A stretch of DNA of 64,000 bases from Diadema setosum (taxonomy: Eukaryota; Echinodermata; Echinoidea; Diadematoida; Diadematidae). Numbering within the stretch: position 1 is the stretch's first letter; every line of letters begins with the position of its first letter. Location of the stretch: the NCBI RefSeq assembly GCF_964275005.1, contig NC_092689.1, forward strand, positions 8,513,200 to 8,577,199. Direction: 5' to 3'. The notes beneath the pieces are model-generated. The model was not told the DNA's origin and made no database searches. It saw only the letters and a program-made list of their open reading frames with translations. Below, piece by piece: positions 1-11,865 of this stretch. The translations under genes and the position numbers were made by a program.

Positions 1-1390
1 CACCAGCTTCTGTATCTAGGTCCCTCATAGCTTTATTCGACTTGTGGAGAATGTCAGTAAGGGGTGGGGCTTCCGGTAGCTTGTATTCAGACTGCGCTCC
101 GGCGTAAAATCTTGGCTGGTTTTTCTGGCGCAGTATTTCCTCGCGAGTCATCAGCGGCGGGCAAAAGTAATTCGCCGGATTTTCCCTGTCCTCTTCTTTC
201 TTGAGGACAAGCTCGACCTCTGGAGGCGGTGGCTGTTCGGAAGGTCTGGTCAAAGGAAAGAGGACACCTTTGAGGCCAGTGTAACTTCCTTGTTGCGCGA
301 GAATTTGCGCTCTCAGGTCCGTAAAGTTGCTGAAGAATTTCACTTTGTCAGGGATATTAAAGGCACTGATTCGCCGTTTTGCGGCCCCTTTCCATTTCTC
401 CTGGATCTCTTTTTTCTTGGCATCCGCCCTCTTGCGTTCAACGATCTCCATGACTCGGTCCTTCGAAAATGATCTGGACGAAATGTATCCGTCGGCCACA
501 CCTTCCAGAATATCGAGGGTTGTCAGCTCAGGAAAGAGTCTTTGCACTAAGGTTATGGTAGAGAAGTTCTTAGGAGTCATATGGATGCTTGGAAAGGCAG
601 ACTTGCTGCGATAGAACGAGTCGTTTCTTCGCAGGATCTTGTTGCAATCGTAACAATGCCAAGGACCCAGTACGTCGCAACATTCACGCGAGAGGTCGCT
701 CGTCGTTTCCAACATTTCATCGTTGACGAAACTCTCAGCTCTCGAACACGGCCTTTCTCGGTACTTTTCCTGCAGGTATCGTTCCTCGTTCGAACAGCGC
801 ACTTTTCGTGCCGATTTTGGGTGCGTCAATGCAGACCTGCCGCGCTCAACGTTGAACCTGCCGGACTTAGTTCTTTCCCGCGTGCGAAATTCGTGTTCCG
901 AGGCAATGTCTACGACTTCCACAACGCTAACCTCCCCGCGGTTATCCCCCACTGAAGACTGCAACGTCGCATAGCATGAACAAGTCGAGTGCGACTCTGG
1001 TCCGCTGCTAAAGGGAATCGACTCACATCGCGATGGGGAAGGTGAGCCGCTTTCCCCTACACTCCCTCTCTGCTCATATGAATATTGCCCAGACAGCGAA
1101 GAGGTTCGTACCGACCCAGAAGGAGGCCGCGGTGCCAAGATGTCTTCACCCGTCTCCGTGAAAAGTTCCGGAAGGAGGTTATCGCTCTTGGTACCCTCCG
1201 TGCGACTTTTAGATCTTTTAGATGTCTCGTAGACGAAGGCGTGGCTCTTGGACCACTCAAACACAACGTCCTCCTCAAGCGCCTGTTGTTCATGCGGAGG
1301 AACTCCCCTGCACGGACGGTGACGAGACTGAGAGATCGGCAGATCGACACGAGAAGTGGCTCGTGGGCTGCTGGTCCCCGAAATGAGCAT
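1..1390 (-). CDS. Unrecognised protein, long exon (3' part beyond window)
   Basis: The minus strand is open from 1429 down to the window edge, about 476 codons. The first ATG is at 1390 and an in-frame stop lies at 1430-1432, so the ATG at 1390 is the simplest start; a splice acceptor just upstream is not excluded. The N-terminal half is Ser/Arg-rich and looks disordered. The C-terminal half is better folded in appearance: a stretch with WHCYDC (one CxxC pair), a basic helix (ERKRADAKKKEIQEKWKG), then RRISAFNIPDKVKFFSNF, a PPPPEVELVLKKEED linker and the motif NYFCPPLMTREEILRQK. KVKF fits the RVxF protein-phosphatase-1 docking consensus, which is suggestive only. GC content and codon regularity stand out from the AT-rich flank. 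I do not recognise the family. The neighbour at 10.7 kb is on the same strand but has its own stop and poly(A) signal, so it is a separate gene. Confidence 0.75.
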   Translation of the reverse strand, partial: MLISGTSSPRATSRVDLPISQSRHRPCRGVPPHEQQALEEDVVFEWSKSHAFVYETSKRSKSRTEGTKSDNLLPELFTETGEDILAPRPPSGSVRTSSLSGQYSYEQRGSVGESGSPSPSRCESIPFSSGPESHSTCSCYATLQSSVGDNRGEVSVVEVVDIASEHEFRTRERTKSGRFNVERGRSALTHPKSARKVRCSNEERYLQEKYRERPCSRAESFVNDEMLETTSDLSRECCDVLGPWHCYDCNKILRRNDSFYRSKSAFPSIHMTPKNFSTITLVQRLFPELTTLDILEGVADGYISSRSFSKDRVMEIVERKRADAKKKEIQEKWKGAAKRRISAFNIPDKVKFFSNFTDLRAQILAQQGSYTGLKGVLFPLTRPSEQPPPPEVELVLKKEEDRENPANYFCPPLMTREEILRQKNQPRFYAGAQSEYKLPEAPPLTDILHKSNKAMRDLDTEAG

Positions 1391-4300
1391 GTTTGTGTGG
1401 GAAGAGTCATCCGTCAAGCAGAACAGCTTTCATCTGTATATTCAAGAATGACCAGGAAAGGCAGTAATGAAAATCATGTCCAAGAGAAATGTTGTAGAAT
1501 ATTTTAAGCAAACAATAATAATTACGCCAAAATATATTGTGTGAATTAGAGGGAAAGGGAGTTTGTTTGTTTGTTTGTTTGTGTTTGTATTCCTCTGGAA
1601 CATTGATACTTTACAAAATAAGAAAAAAAATGGCATGCAATGACCAAGGAAAACCAAAATGTACGGGCAATTTCATTTCAAAGATGAGATCTTCCTCAAT
1701 GTATGAACAAGTACACAGTTAACTTTAATAAACTCGGTGACATCATTCACAGAATTCTTTTTTCATTAAAAGCGGACAAAATTATTACATTGTACCTACA
1801 TGTATGCATGAAATTTTAAAGCTTAACACAGAATGAAAAAGAAGCAGCGACATCCGTAACATTCAACTTATACATGTATGCAGATTAGGTGAAGTCAGAT
1901 ATAATCGTTTGATTTTTTTTTTATTTACTTATGTTATTTCAAATAAATAGAATTACTGAAAAAAGTAAATCAATGCGTAGTGCGCGGAGATAGCGAAGCG
2001 ATAGAGATTAAAGAGGATTTTCACTGGCCAAATGTCATAAAAATAGAAAAGAATTCTTGTTAATGTCAGACGGAAAATTTAAAGGCATTGGCGTGTTTTG
2101 TTTTATTTACAATGTAACTTGTATCATGATCGATGTTGTCACCACTGCTTCATGTATTGCCCAATTTCGTAGATTTCCTTTAATCTGTCCGATTTTAATG
2201 AAATCTTCATTGTTCTCATTGCTCGAGATGATGTAAAGTTGGACATGGAAACAAAATCTGTGGAAAAAGAAATAGAGCTCATCTTTCCAGAGTAATCCTC
2301 AAGTAAACTTAAGATACTGGGGATTCAACATTTTGCGAGAATACCTTATAGTGTTCTTTAAACTTTCTTTAAAAAAAAAAATCACTTTATTGCAAACTAA
2401 AATGAGTGGCTGCATATGCAAGATAGTGCGTTATCTACTAATCACTCCTCTTAAACCAGAAATCCACGTGTGAATCAAAACTTTAGCACAAAACAAAATA
2501 TACATGATTTTTATTCTTCTGGGTTTATGTCATAATTTTCTTCATTTTTTATGATATCTTTGACGTGCAGTTAAGTCGCTGAATGAAATACATTGTAACC
2601 GTCTTCATTTTCTTTGAACAAACAAATAACACTCCTTTATGATTATTACAATCACAATCATTGTACAGGTATTTAGGCTGCATGTCCCCCGTACAGACAC
2701 TGCGGTTCTGGACCTATCTGGTAGTTTTAGTTTTTCCGTATTTATATTTTGATGAAGATTTTGTGCAAATAGCATTTTGTGCAAAGGCTGAACGATGTCA
2801 TTCTAAATACACGATATAGCATTAAAACGCAGTACTTGGCGCTTTCCTCATCAGAGGTACACGCACCAGCATTGAGATCAACACGACAAACCTTTCACGA
2901 CGGCTCTTATTTAATCACTTCTTCAAAATATGGATGTCACTTGATTTTTCACGATCATTTGGTCCAGCAGTGCATTCGTCGGGAGTACATTGTCATTGGT
3001 ACAGTATAAGCCCCACTCTCAAAACGCGCACAATCAATTTTCTGCCGAACAGGTATACGACCATATTTTGTGCGCTTGAATTCGATCTTGTCTGACCTTA
3101 ATTTACAAGAGGCCGCACGAGGTCAAACTTGTGGGGTTGGCTCTGTTGTTAAAGACCTTCATTTTTGCATGAATGTACTAACAAAAATTACAAGCTGAGT
3201 ATGTAGCTTGCCAAGGTTACAAAGGCAGTTGATAAGAATAGGGCTTCCATGCACTTTAAAGTCGATGATTTCATATAACATACATGAGTGATAGCGTTAT
3301 GGCAACAAGGAAGTATTTGGAAATCAATTTCAGCTCGTCATGAATGTCTTAAATCATTCAATGTACTTGACAGAATAGTAATAGTAATATCTTTGAAGAT
3401 GGTGATTCATAGCCTAGTCAAAGGAATTTTTGTTAAGCATACTTGAAATCACTTTACTATGCCTATAGATTGATGTACGTACGCTTTTATACTACTACAA
3501 ATGTAATTCAGACAACAGATTAATGATACAGTGTACTTTAACTTCACTCTGATTGTGCAAGACACGTTTTCCACCAAATACGTGTACTTCTTGCGAGGCA
3601 GCGCAAAACATTGCAAGCTGTAAACTATCCTAAACATGAATCATAACCCACGGTCATATACATCTATACTGTACTCTCTTACATATCACCCCCTAAAAAA
3701 GAAAAAAAAAAAAAACCAACAACCAGACTTTCGACGACCCCCCCCCCCCCTCCGAAAAAGAAATAATGTTGATAGTTTATGTCTACATGTACAAGCATAA
3801 AATTATTGCAGAGAATGACTGTGGTAAGCATGAGATTATTATCAAACTTGCATGTTAGAATTCTGGTGACAAAAGGTAGGCCTCTTGGATTATCAAATTT
3901 TGAAACAACAACCCCTGCGACCCTTATACAATGACTCACAAACACGACAAACGCGTATTGAGGAAGTACCATGATAATTATCTTATCATTATAGAGTTGT
4001 TTGCAGACTTTTGAAGTGGCGATGTTCGCGTTGGTACGCATTAGTAAGATTGTCTCGGTTCTGCCTATACCATGCAGTGTTGTGTTTTTATTTTGTGGGT
4101 TCTTTTCTTATGACTAATGGGACCATACCAACTGAAATGCATCAAAATACGCATTGCGAGAAAAAAAAAGTTTTGACTGGCTTATAGACCAGTGATTTGA
4201 AAGCATTGGCATGTCTGGTAAGATGGTGAAAATTACGGAGTATCGAATAGTTCGAAACTAAGAAAAACACTGTACGTAACATCCCGAGCAAAGTACATGT

Positions 4301-5906
4301 AGGGAACAAGGAAGTACAGTACATTGTACACTATAACACCACGAGCTAGTTCTTAGAGAAGCAAGTGGACTGGTGAATTGGAAAGGATAATGAAGACCTG
4401 CATGTACTACTCATTGAAATAAAAGTCATAATTTATGAATATCACATTTATTGGACTTTCATTATGTTTGATTTGTTTCTCCTCTAACGGTTTTCATCAT
4501 ATTGACATTTTGTGTGTTTAGGTGGTGGACTTTTTCATAATACATGTACAACTTTCAACTCTGCGCACCGAGCAATAGTGTATACGAAGAGAGGGTATCC
4601 ATGTTAGTTGGAGGATTAAAACAAGGAATTTCAGGTAAGTGCTGGAGTAACAACCAGTGAAAGTCATTCTCACTTACTGGGGAATGTACTTTAGAATAAA
4701 AGGCCTACGAATCTGAAATGTGCTTGGCAAGTGTACCCCAGACTGGAAATAGGCCTACACGTACGGTGAAAGCAGAATCGCACGGGACATTCATTGCAGC
4801 GGTTACTAAGGACGCACGTACGCACACATTCTCGTAAAACTCTCCGAATATCCCCCAACTGTTTACCAATAGACACCATGAAATTTGGTATTATAAACAT
4901 TTCAGAAACAACCAAGGAATGTTGATGATCGTCAATACTTACGGTGATGTCGTTTGTCATCAAAGCAAACTATAATCCCGGGAGTTATTGCTGATCTTGT
5001 CCTGATGGTTATCATGCACTTGCTGTGAAATTTGATAATCGTTGGGAGCTTTAGTTGTGATTGTTGTACGGACGTGTGATGCGAGTGTGTACATTATACA
5101 GACGGCACGTTCTTACCCCACCGTGAGAGCACACGGCGGTGGGGAATTTCTTTTGTTACCATGAATAAGTGCTGAGAGGTCGACCCCTCGTGAAAAGGTG
5201 AGCTTTCAATTTATTGTAGCTAACGAGCGCAGCAGATCGATAGTGCATGCTCTCAAAAGACGTGACGTGACAATGGTTATCGACTGGAATAATCGAGCAC
5301 TATCGGTTTGCCGATAGATCCGGATATATTAGTTTGGTTACAAGAGGTATGGTAAATAATTACTTTGGCGCTCATACTCAGTCATACTTGTATCAGATTG
5401 CTCAGTGTTTCCGAAGTCATTGCTCTCTCATCCCATGTCTTCAGATGTCATTAAACCTAGTGTAGTTCTTATCTGCGTCTTTTTTTTTTCATCCCGTCGA
5501 GAAATTTGTACAATTCTCTCTCGTTTACACAAGATACCATCCGGTTTTTTTTTTTCATTCTGCCCAGTTGAGTTAAAGTAATTACCACCTGTGTTATCAC
5601 AATTTTACTACGTTTCCACTACCGATATAGTTACTGATTTCACATATGGAAAACGAATGAGAGTATATAAACGCTAAATCTCTCTCTCTCTGTCTTAAAA
5701 TATGCTATCATTTATCACACTCAATTCATTATATCCATTATTTCCGTATGGCTTGTTGCGCTTAAGTCTTCTACCCCATCCATGTTTGACTATACAGACA
5801 ATAATTAAAGTTGAGAAAGACATAGGATCGAAAGCTCTGAGGGTTATACCCAGCTGGCGTCCTGCGACATCCGTTGTTTTCATGTGTTACCATGGTCACG
5901 ATGATA

Positions 5907-5907
<1 letters not shown>
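1391..5907. other. Non-coding stretch, no gene recognised
   Basis: AT-rich sequence with only short chance open frames. It holds a (TTTG)n run near 1561-1584, homopolymers (A and C tracts near 3700-3755) and two small hairpins: CCCCACCG/CGGTGGGG at 5116-5123/5137-5144, and CTATCGG-TTTG-CCGATAG at 5300-5317. Poly-T tracts occur near 5481 and 5545. No exon-like open stretch with good splice sites was seen. Confidence 0.5.
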
Positions 5908-5952
<45 letters not shown>

Positions 5953-5953
5953 T
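5908..5953. repeat. (TA)n microsatellite
   Basis: About 23 TA units with one interruption near the right end. It generates spurious Tyr-Ile open frames. Confidence 0.95.
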
Positions 5954-6812
5954 GCGATTAACTGTCTTTAACTCTTGGTCGTTAACGATTCACTTGAATT
6001 TACGATCTATTACAACACTTGCAATCTCAGTAAGGCCACGAAATCCCTATGTTTGTTGTTAATTAAAGATGGCTAATTAGCATGATAAGCAATCCAGGTT
6101 GCACACTATTACGTAAGATGTCCGAGTCTGCGCAAACACGGCTTGCCAAGCAGACATACTGCCTGGTCATTAAATTTTCTGTATTCGGCCTTGGAACAGG
6201 ATTGTATTTCTTTCTTTAAACCCCGTAAGATGGACTTTCTTTGATCAGCAAATAAAGAATAAATGCTTTATCGATCGTTAGCTGAATGAAAAAGTGAGTG
6301 GGGGTGATGTCTCGATTAAACAAAAGGAAAGCAGATTATTCCCCTCTGTCATTCACGTTAAGCTCTTTTATTCAGCCACAGTACCTTTTTAGAACGCACT
6401 CTCTCTATCACCGCCTGTATACCTCCAGTCACAAGGAAGAAACAGTCTGCTACCAAGCTGTTACCAAGCTGTTTTCCTCTACTCCTTTCACTTTTGATTC
6501 AAAGACGCGTCATTAAATTTAAATCAAATTAAATCATTAAATCTCCTAAAACTGCTCACGGGTTACCTGTCTAGTCGAGATTTCAGCAGCTTGAATAAGA
6601 AATGTCTGACACATATACATTGTATTCATTTTGCAGTTGTTTTTTTGTGACAGCTTTTAGAGTATAGTGTGGACTTCTGCGATTTATGGTAATCATCGAC
6701 ATTATCAGTGTATGATTTTACATGATGCCTTTTATCTGTACCGTTGTTGTGCTCGATTCTTATTATTTTTGTCATTGTTCATCTTCAATTGATTTAAGCA
6801 TCCCCAGTGATC

Positions 6813-6983
6813 TGAACCCCATTTCATCAAAAGTTGATATGATAGCAATTCTCGCTGGAATAACAATGGTCATTAGTAACGACAAGAATCCAGCTTCCTG
6901 ATTGGCTGTTGCTATTGTAAGTTGCCATTGCAGCAAGAGTTGCTATCCTAACATCTTTTATGACATGTATGAAATGGGATTCA
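6813..6983. mobile_element. Decayed short foldback element (CCCCATTTCAT family)
   Basis: Begins with CCCCATTTCATCAAAAGTTG and ends with an approximate inverted copy ending ATGAAATGGGATTC. The interior (TTGCTGG-like, CAGCTTCCTGATTGGCTG, GCAAGAGTTGCTATC) matches the better preserved copy at 56408-56572. Non-autonomous, no coding capacity. Confidence 0.7.
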
Positions 6984-7755
6984 GAACAGTTTACGTCGCT
7001 ACACTTAGATATCTAGCAACATGACAAAAACTGGCACTGAAACTATGGAAACCTTTTAAAAACTGCGTTCATGCACAAGCATTTCAAATGTATCGTAGAA
7101 GACGAGATATCACACTAAAGCAATGATCGAAGTCCTAGTTGGTTGATGATCAAAATTACATTATGTGTCAATGTCACTCATAGTCTATATGGAAACATTT
7201 GATTCTTATTGATATGATTATAAAATATTCCAGGACGAGAAGATGTTTCAAATGATTATTTCAGAAGAAAACTAGAAATGTCGCTTTGGCGACTGGTATG
7301 CCTCCGCCATAATGCATGATTTTCCCAATAGGTCTAGATAGTACATGTGGACACTGTGTGATTACATTTTCACAAAATTGGCAAAATATTGGAATGACAA
7401 GTTTGTCACAAATGTGTTGAATGTTCACCTTCCTTGACGTAGGTTTAATTGGATGAATAAGAGAGCATGTATCTAGGGATTTAAGGACTTTAACTTGACT
7501 TTGACCCATTCATACATTAAGGCATTGAGTAATTTTCAAGGTACAGGTGTGGAGAAAAAGTGAAATTTCTGAATTGAATAGTAAATTGTTACCATTTTCA
7601 TCTGGCCCCTTGACCCTAAAATTCATAAGATAATTACTTTCAGGTAGAACATGCATAATATGTACTAAGTTTCAAGGTAACTTGAGCCACTTCCGAGATA
7701 TGGAGGAAAAAGTTAGTTCAGCACTTTCACTTGATCTTTGACCTTTTGACCTTTG

Positions 7756-7952
7756 CGTATCCGGGCAATTACCCCCCGAGGGCAATTACCCCCCGGATAA
7801 ATACTGATTAGTGGTAAGGTTAGAGTTAAGATTAGGGTTAGGGTTGGGTTTAGTGTTAGGAGTTTGGGTTATGGTTAGGATTAGTTTCAGGATTAGGATT
7901 AGGATTAGGGACAGGGGAAGGGTCCGGGGTAATTGCCCGGGGTAATAGACCC
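7756..7952. mobile_element. Small insertion with GGGCAATTACCCC inverted ends and TTAGGG-like core
   Basis: About 197 bp interrupting the repeat at 7262-8740. Both sides carry GACCTTTG (7748-7755 and 7953-7960), a possible 8-bp target duplication, although this word is common in the host repeat. The left end has TCCGGGCAATTACCCCCC, followed by a second GGGCAATTACCCC; the right end has the inverse, GGGGTAATTGCCCGGGG. The core (about 7815-7915) is made of degenerate TTAGGG/TTAGGA/GGGTTA units resembling telomere repeats. Confidence 0.65.
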
Positions 7953-8264
7953 GACCTTTGAGGCAAAAAGAGAAAAAAAAAAACTTTCCAGAGAATTTCT
8001 ATTAGGTTACACACGCATACACCAAGTGTAAAAAAATAGCCCTGCTGGCATTGCATAAATATGAGGGTAAGAGTAAAATTTCGAAGTCTTGCACTTGACC
8101 TTTGACCCCTGACCTTTGACCCCATGAACCCTACATTCTCTAGATAATCACTTCCAGTCAGTACATGTATATACTATGTTCCATGAAGATACCTTGAACA
8201 ATTTTCCAAGGTACGGAGAAAAAAAAGAAGTTTTAATATTTTTACTTGACCTTTTCACCTTTGA

Positions 8265-8568
8265 CCTCATGACCCAAACTTTCACCAGAGAATCTTAATC
8301 GGGTAATACATGTATACACTAAGTTTCAAGAAAATCTCTTCAGGCATTCAATAGATATGGTGGAAATAGTGAAATTTTATGTATTTGACCCTGACCTTTT
8401 GACCTTTGACCTTTGACCTCATGACCCAAACTTTCACCAGAGAATCTTAATTGGGTAATACATGTATACACTAAGTTTCAAGAAAATATCTTCAGGCATT
8501 CAATAGATATGGTGGAAATAGTGAAATTTTATGTATTTGACCTTGACCTTTTGACCTTTGATCTTGAG
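8265..8568. repeat. 152-bp tandem duplication
   Basis: Two adjacent copies starting at CCTCATGACCCAAACTTTCA (8265 and 8417) differ at only a few bases. This is the youngest duplication within the larger repeat. Confidence 0.85.
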
Positions 8569-8675
8569 CACCCAAAAGTTGATAGGCACAACTTCACCCC
8601 CTAATACACATACATGCCAAGTTTCATTAGGATACCTCAACAGGTTTCGATAGTTACCTTGTCCACAAAATTCAT

Positions 8676-8721
8676 TACGGACGGACGGAAGGACGGACGG
8701 ACGGACGGACGGACGGACGGA
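8676..8721. repeat. (ACGG)n microsatellite
   Basis: About eleven ACGG units with one GAAG interruption, at the edge of the composite repeat. Its reverse complement (GTCCGTCC) is present near 29550 in the inverted copy. Confidence 0.95.
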
Positions 8722-9039
8722 CAACCCGAAAACATAATGCAGTGATATTCCTTAAAATTAATCAATTTTGCTATCCACATGCCGCATTTTACGTTTTTAT
8801 ATCACTCCTCATTGTCTCGGATTTGACGAGAACAATTGCAGGAATAACCAATCATCGTCACAGTAAAAGAAAAAAAAATGAAAGTTAAAATACCTTCGTC
8901 TGTCGACTGTAATTCTCGATATCTTGTTCTCTTGTTCATCTCTCTCGTGTCTTTCTCTCACTCACTTTCAGTCTATACCGTTTCTCTCTCTGTCTCTCTC
9001 AGTTTTTCCATCTCTCACATCTCAATTTCTCATGATAAC

Positions 9040-9150
9040 GTTTCACACAACACACACACACACCCTCTAACGTTTCACACAACACGCACACACACACACG
9101 CACATAACACAACACACATACACGCACACACATAACACGACACACGCACA
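9040..9150. repeat. (CA)n-rich imperfect microsatellite
   Basis: Two blocks of ACACAC separated by a repeated CTAACGTTTCACACAACAC-like word. Low complexity, preceded by a CT-rich tract (8940-9010). Confidence 0.9.
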
Positions 9151-9469
9151 TCCGCACTCATACACCTCTCGAAAGAATCAGGTTTTGCATCAAAAACAAA
9201 CAAGCAAGCAAACAAACAAACAAATAAACAACGCTCAACTGAACGCTGATACACTTTGTCTTGCTATGTAACTTTTTTTTTTATTCTCGACATCTTCTTG
9301 TAAAATCTCTACATTGTAGTGATTCATCTATACATGTATAATTCTACATTGTTCTTGGCAAGCGCGGACTAACAATCATCTTGGCACTCAAATATAACAC
9401 TCGACAGCATGAGAAATCACACGGTAACATGTCAAAAGGAAAAAAAAAAAAAAAGAAATTGAAAGGAGT

Positions 9470-9870
9470 CATCCCACGCCTGACACTCACGAGTCAAACG
9501 ACCCAGGAGCAAGACGATGAAAAAGGGGTCCATGAGTCATACACCACGAGCCCTACAGCCCACGAGCAGGACACCAAGTAAAGCAGGCCCATTAGCTAGG
9601 CAGTAAATAATAGACCAATGACCAAGACACTTTGCAAAAATAAGGCCAATGAGATCGACACTTACATGCAAATTAATGCTCGTGAGATTGACACCACGTA
9701 TATTACGCCTATAGCGCCATCGAGCTCATGGGCCTTGTTTGCCAATTTAAATAGCTCGCGGACTGTTTAGCTCGTGGGCCTATTTTAGCTCGTGGGCAGT
9801 ATGACTCGTAAGCTGAATAACTTGTGAGATGTATAAGACTCGCATGGGTATTGAGATCGTGGCGTTCACC
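9470..9870. repeat. Degenerate 16-18 bp repeats in opposed orientation
   Basis: The left half (9470-9580) has units such as CCACGAGCCCTACAGC and CCACGAGCAGGACACC. The right half (about 9715-9870) has units in the opposite orientation such as TAGCTCGTGGGCCTATTT, TAGCTCGTGGGCAGTA and TGACTCGTAAGCTGAA, spaced 16-18 bp. The two halves flank about 130 bp with a few weak units. The arrangement is a loose palindrome of short arrays. I cannot assign it to a named family. Confidence 0.7.
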
Positions 9871-10616
9871 AGCTTGAAATGCCGATTCCACTTAGAAGAC
9901 TAACGGAAGCTACATCACATTCTGTTACTCAGATAAAGAACAAGGGAGAGGGTGTGTTTACCCCATCCCCTCCCCCCCCCCCCCCACACACACACACACA
10001 AGATTAACCCCTTTGATCAATTGGGTCCAATCCTACGAGACCGCATCTAGTGAAGATAATTTATTGAAAGAATGTTTACAAAACGAGTCTTTCAGGACGA
10101 GAATATTCATTTTCAGATCCTGAAGAGAAAGTAAGGGGGGGGGGGGTCACACTGAAGTATAGTAATGAATGTGGCTCACAACATAACGACAAGAACTCAG
10201 TTTATCCAAACTTCCGACGTGTGATCACATCGTACATGTATCACGTATCAACTTGACAAAATGAAATTCTGACGTGCTAAGTAAAACACACACATGCACA
10301 CACATAAATTTACCGGTCTCTTGCCATTTATTTGTCTCAGTGAGCCAATTTGCCTGCAATGTCTGAGGCTTTTTATAATGACAACTTAAGATGCTACATT
10401 AAGAATGCTTTTAAAGTTTCCAACAATGAAAACTGAAGATATAAAAAGCTAACAAACGTAAGAATCTTATGCGCATTTCCCTTGGCTATTTTCTGATGTG
10501 GTTACTTTTGTTACAGTAATCTCTATCAAATGTCTATGCAAGTGAAGAAACTCCATGCCTTTTACTGGATATAGAACGGAGACTGATCATGGACTGATGA
10601 AACGTTCTAATATTGT

Positions 10617-10622
10617 TTTATT
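10617..10622 (-). terminator. Poly(A) signal AATAAA
   Basis: TTTATT on the plus strand is AATAAA on the minus strand, 78 nt downstream of the stop codon at 10700. It supports a gene end here. Confidence 0.65.
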
Positions 10623-10699
10623 AAAGAAAAACGATTCACTGAACATGGTGTGAAAGTAAATAAATCAGTACATTCGACGGAGACTTTAAGTGGAACAGA

Positions 10700-11778
10700 T
10701 TATGTAAAGTATTCGAAGACATCGTTACTGGTATTGAAGCGAACCACCCTGGACCCCTCAGGGGCAGTTCTTGGCTTCACACCGCTCCAAACGTGGCCTC
10801 GAATCTCCTTATTATTGGCGTCTACTTCGGTGTACGCGCTTATCGACAGGTCTGCTATCTTCTCGGACTTTTTGCTCCTTCTCCCGCGCGCCGTCTGCCG
10901 AGAACTCTGTCTAGTCTGCGCCCGCGCTTTCAATCTCTGGCGAGGGAGGGGCTCCTTGATCGCTTTAGCTCCATCTCCGCCAAGTCTCTTTGAGATTACG
11001 GAAGACACAATGGTATCACAATTCTGAGGGCTGCTATCAACATCGCTATCAACTTTGGACTTGATACCTGGATCAGACTTTCTTCGCATGATTGCATTTT
11101 TAAGGCTTCCGGAATCAGAGTCTTGCAGTCTGCTGCTACTCTCCTCTGATATCGTGTCAGTTTCCCGCGCCAAATTTGTGTGTCCGCCATCGACGGGCCT
11201 GCGCGTCCGTCGACCCTCAGTGTGCGGTCTGTCTACGAGGGCGTGCACCGAATCGTGTGGTCGGTAGTTGGACAATTCCGACTGTGATCGCGATAGATTC
11301 CTCGTGAGAGAATACCTCGAATCGTCCCTGCCTGATCCGCTGGTGGGTTTCGTTACAGCCAACCTTGGCAGTGTGGTGTAGGGCGATTTCGGGAGCTGCA
11401 TACTCAGCATCTTAAGACTATCGGCAGACGGGTGCGAGACAACCGAGGCAACCGTAGGAAAGGACGACCGGAAAGATCCTGTGAGCTGCTGCACCACGAA
11501 CGGGCTCATCAGGTCGAACTTTGTGATGTCCTTCAAACAGAGAGAGGTCCTGTTGGGATCGTCACGCTCGCGCTTTGGGTCAGATCTCAGGACCGATGCC
11601 GGAAAGTTTAGGTCGCCACTATTGCCGCCCACACTACGCGATGTCCCAAGCGTCCTCACTCTCCCAGGCATCGCCGTAGAGGGCACTGTTGGTCTTTTTG
11701 AGGGCTGCATTTGCAGGTGCATGAGATTGGTATTGTGAGCCATCTCTTTTGAAAACCGCCTCTCCTGTTGTTTATCCA
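10700..11778 (-). CDS. Unrecognised Ser/Arg-rich protein, terminal exon
   Basis: Open minus-strand frame ending in TAA at 10700. The frame is open up to a stop at 11819-11821; the boundary given is a candidate acceptor (ACTCAG before TGGAT). If unspliced, the first ATG is at 11743. The ~359 residues are rich in Ser, Arg, Asp and Pro, with basic patches (RRTRRPVDGG, ARGRRSKKSEK), possible phosphosites (RRKSDPG) and a C-terminus with RVVRFNTSNDVFEYFT. RVVRF fits the RVxF phosphatase-1 docking consensus. No folded domain, signal peptide or membrane segment is visible. GC content is well above the flanks. A poly(A) signal follows 78 nt after the stop. The upstream exon is unresolved because neighbouring open segments lie in other frames. 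I do not recognise the family. Confidence 0.7.
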
Positions 11779-11865
11779 CTGAGTTTATAATCCTTAAAGA
11801 TATGTCATCGCCGAATTGCTATATCATTCGAGCCTGAATAGATATCAATCTCCATAAATCTGCTA

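Larger units (their letters stand above)
7262..8740 (+). repeat. Composite interspersed repeat with gacctttgacc blocks
   Basis: Starts near a conserved edge (GCGACTGGTATGCCTCCGCC) and ends with an (ACGG)n array followed by ACAACCCGAAAACATAATGC. Between them is a ladder of related blocks, each containing TTGACCTTTTGACCTTTGACC, an ACTAAGTTTCAAGAAAAT-like word and a GATATGGTGGAAATAGTGA-like word. Two blocks, 8265-8416 and 8417-8568, are near-identical 152-bp tandem copies. An inverted copy of the family lies at 29508-30330, and edge hairpins occur at 22506-22545 and 49999-50034. No coding capacity seen. Confidence 0.75.

Noticed and set aside
7856-8125. Minus-strand frame with Pro-Asn repeats
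   Set aside because: It is the translation of the TTAGGG-like core of the small insertion.
9470-9870. CRISPR-like array
   Set aside because: Units are degenerate, 16-18 bp and inverted between halves, in an intron-rich animal genome; no repeat-spacer structure.
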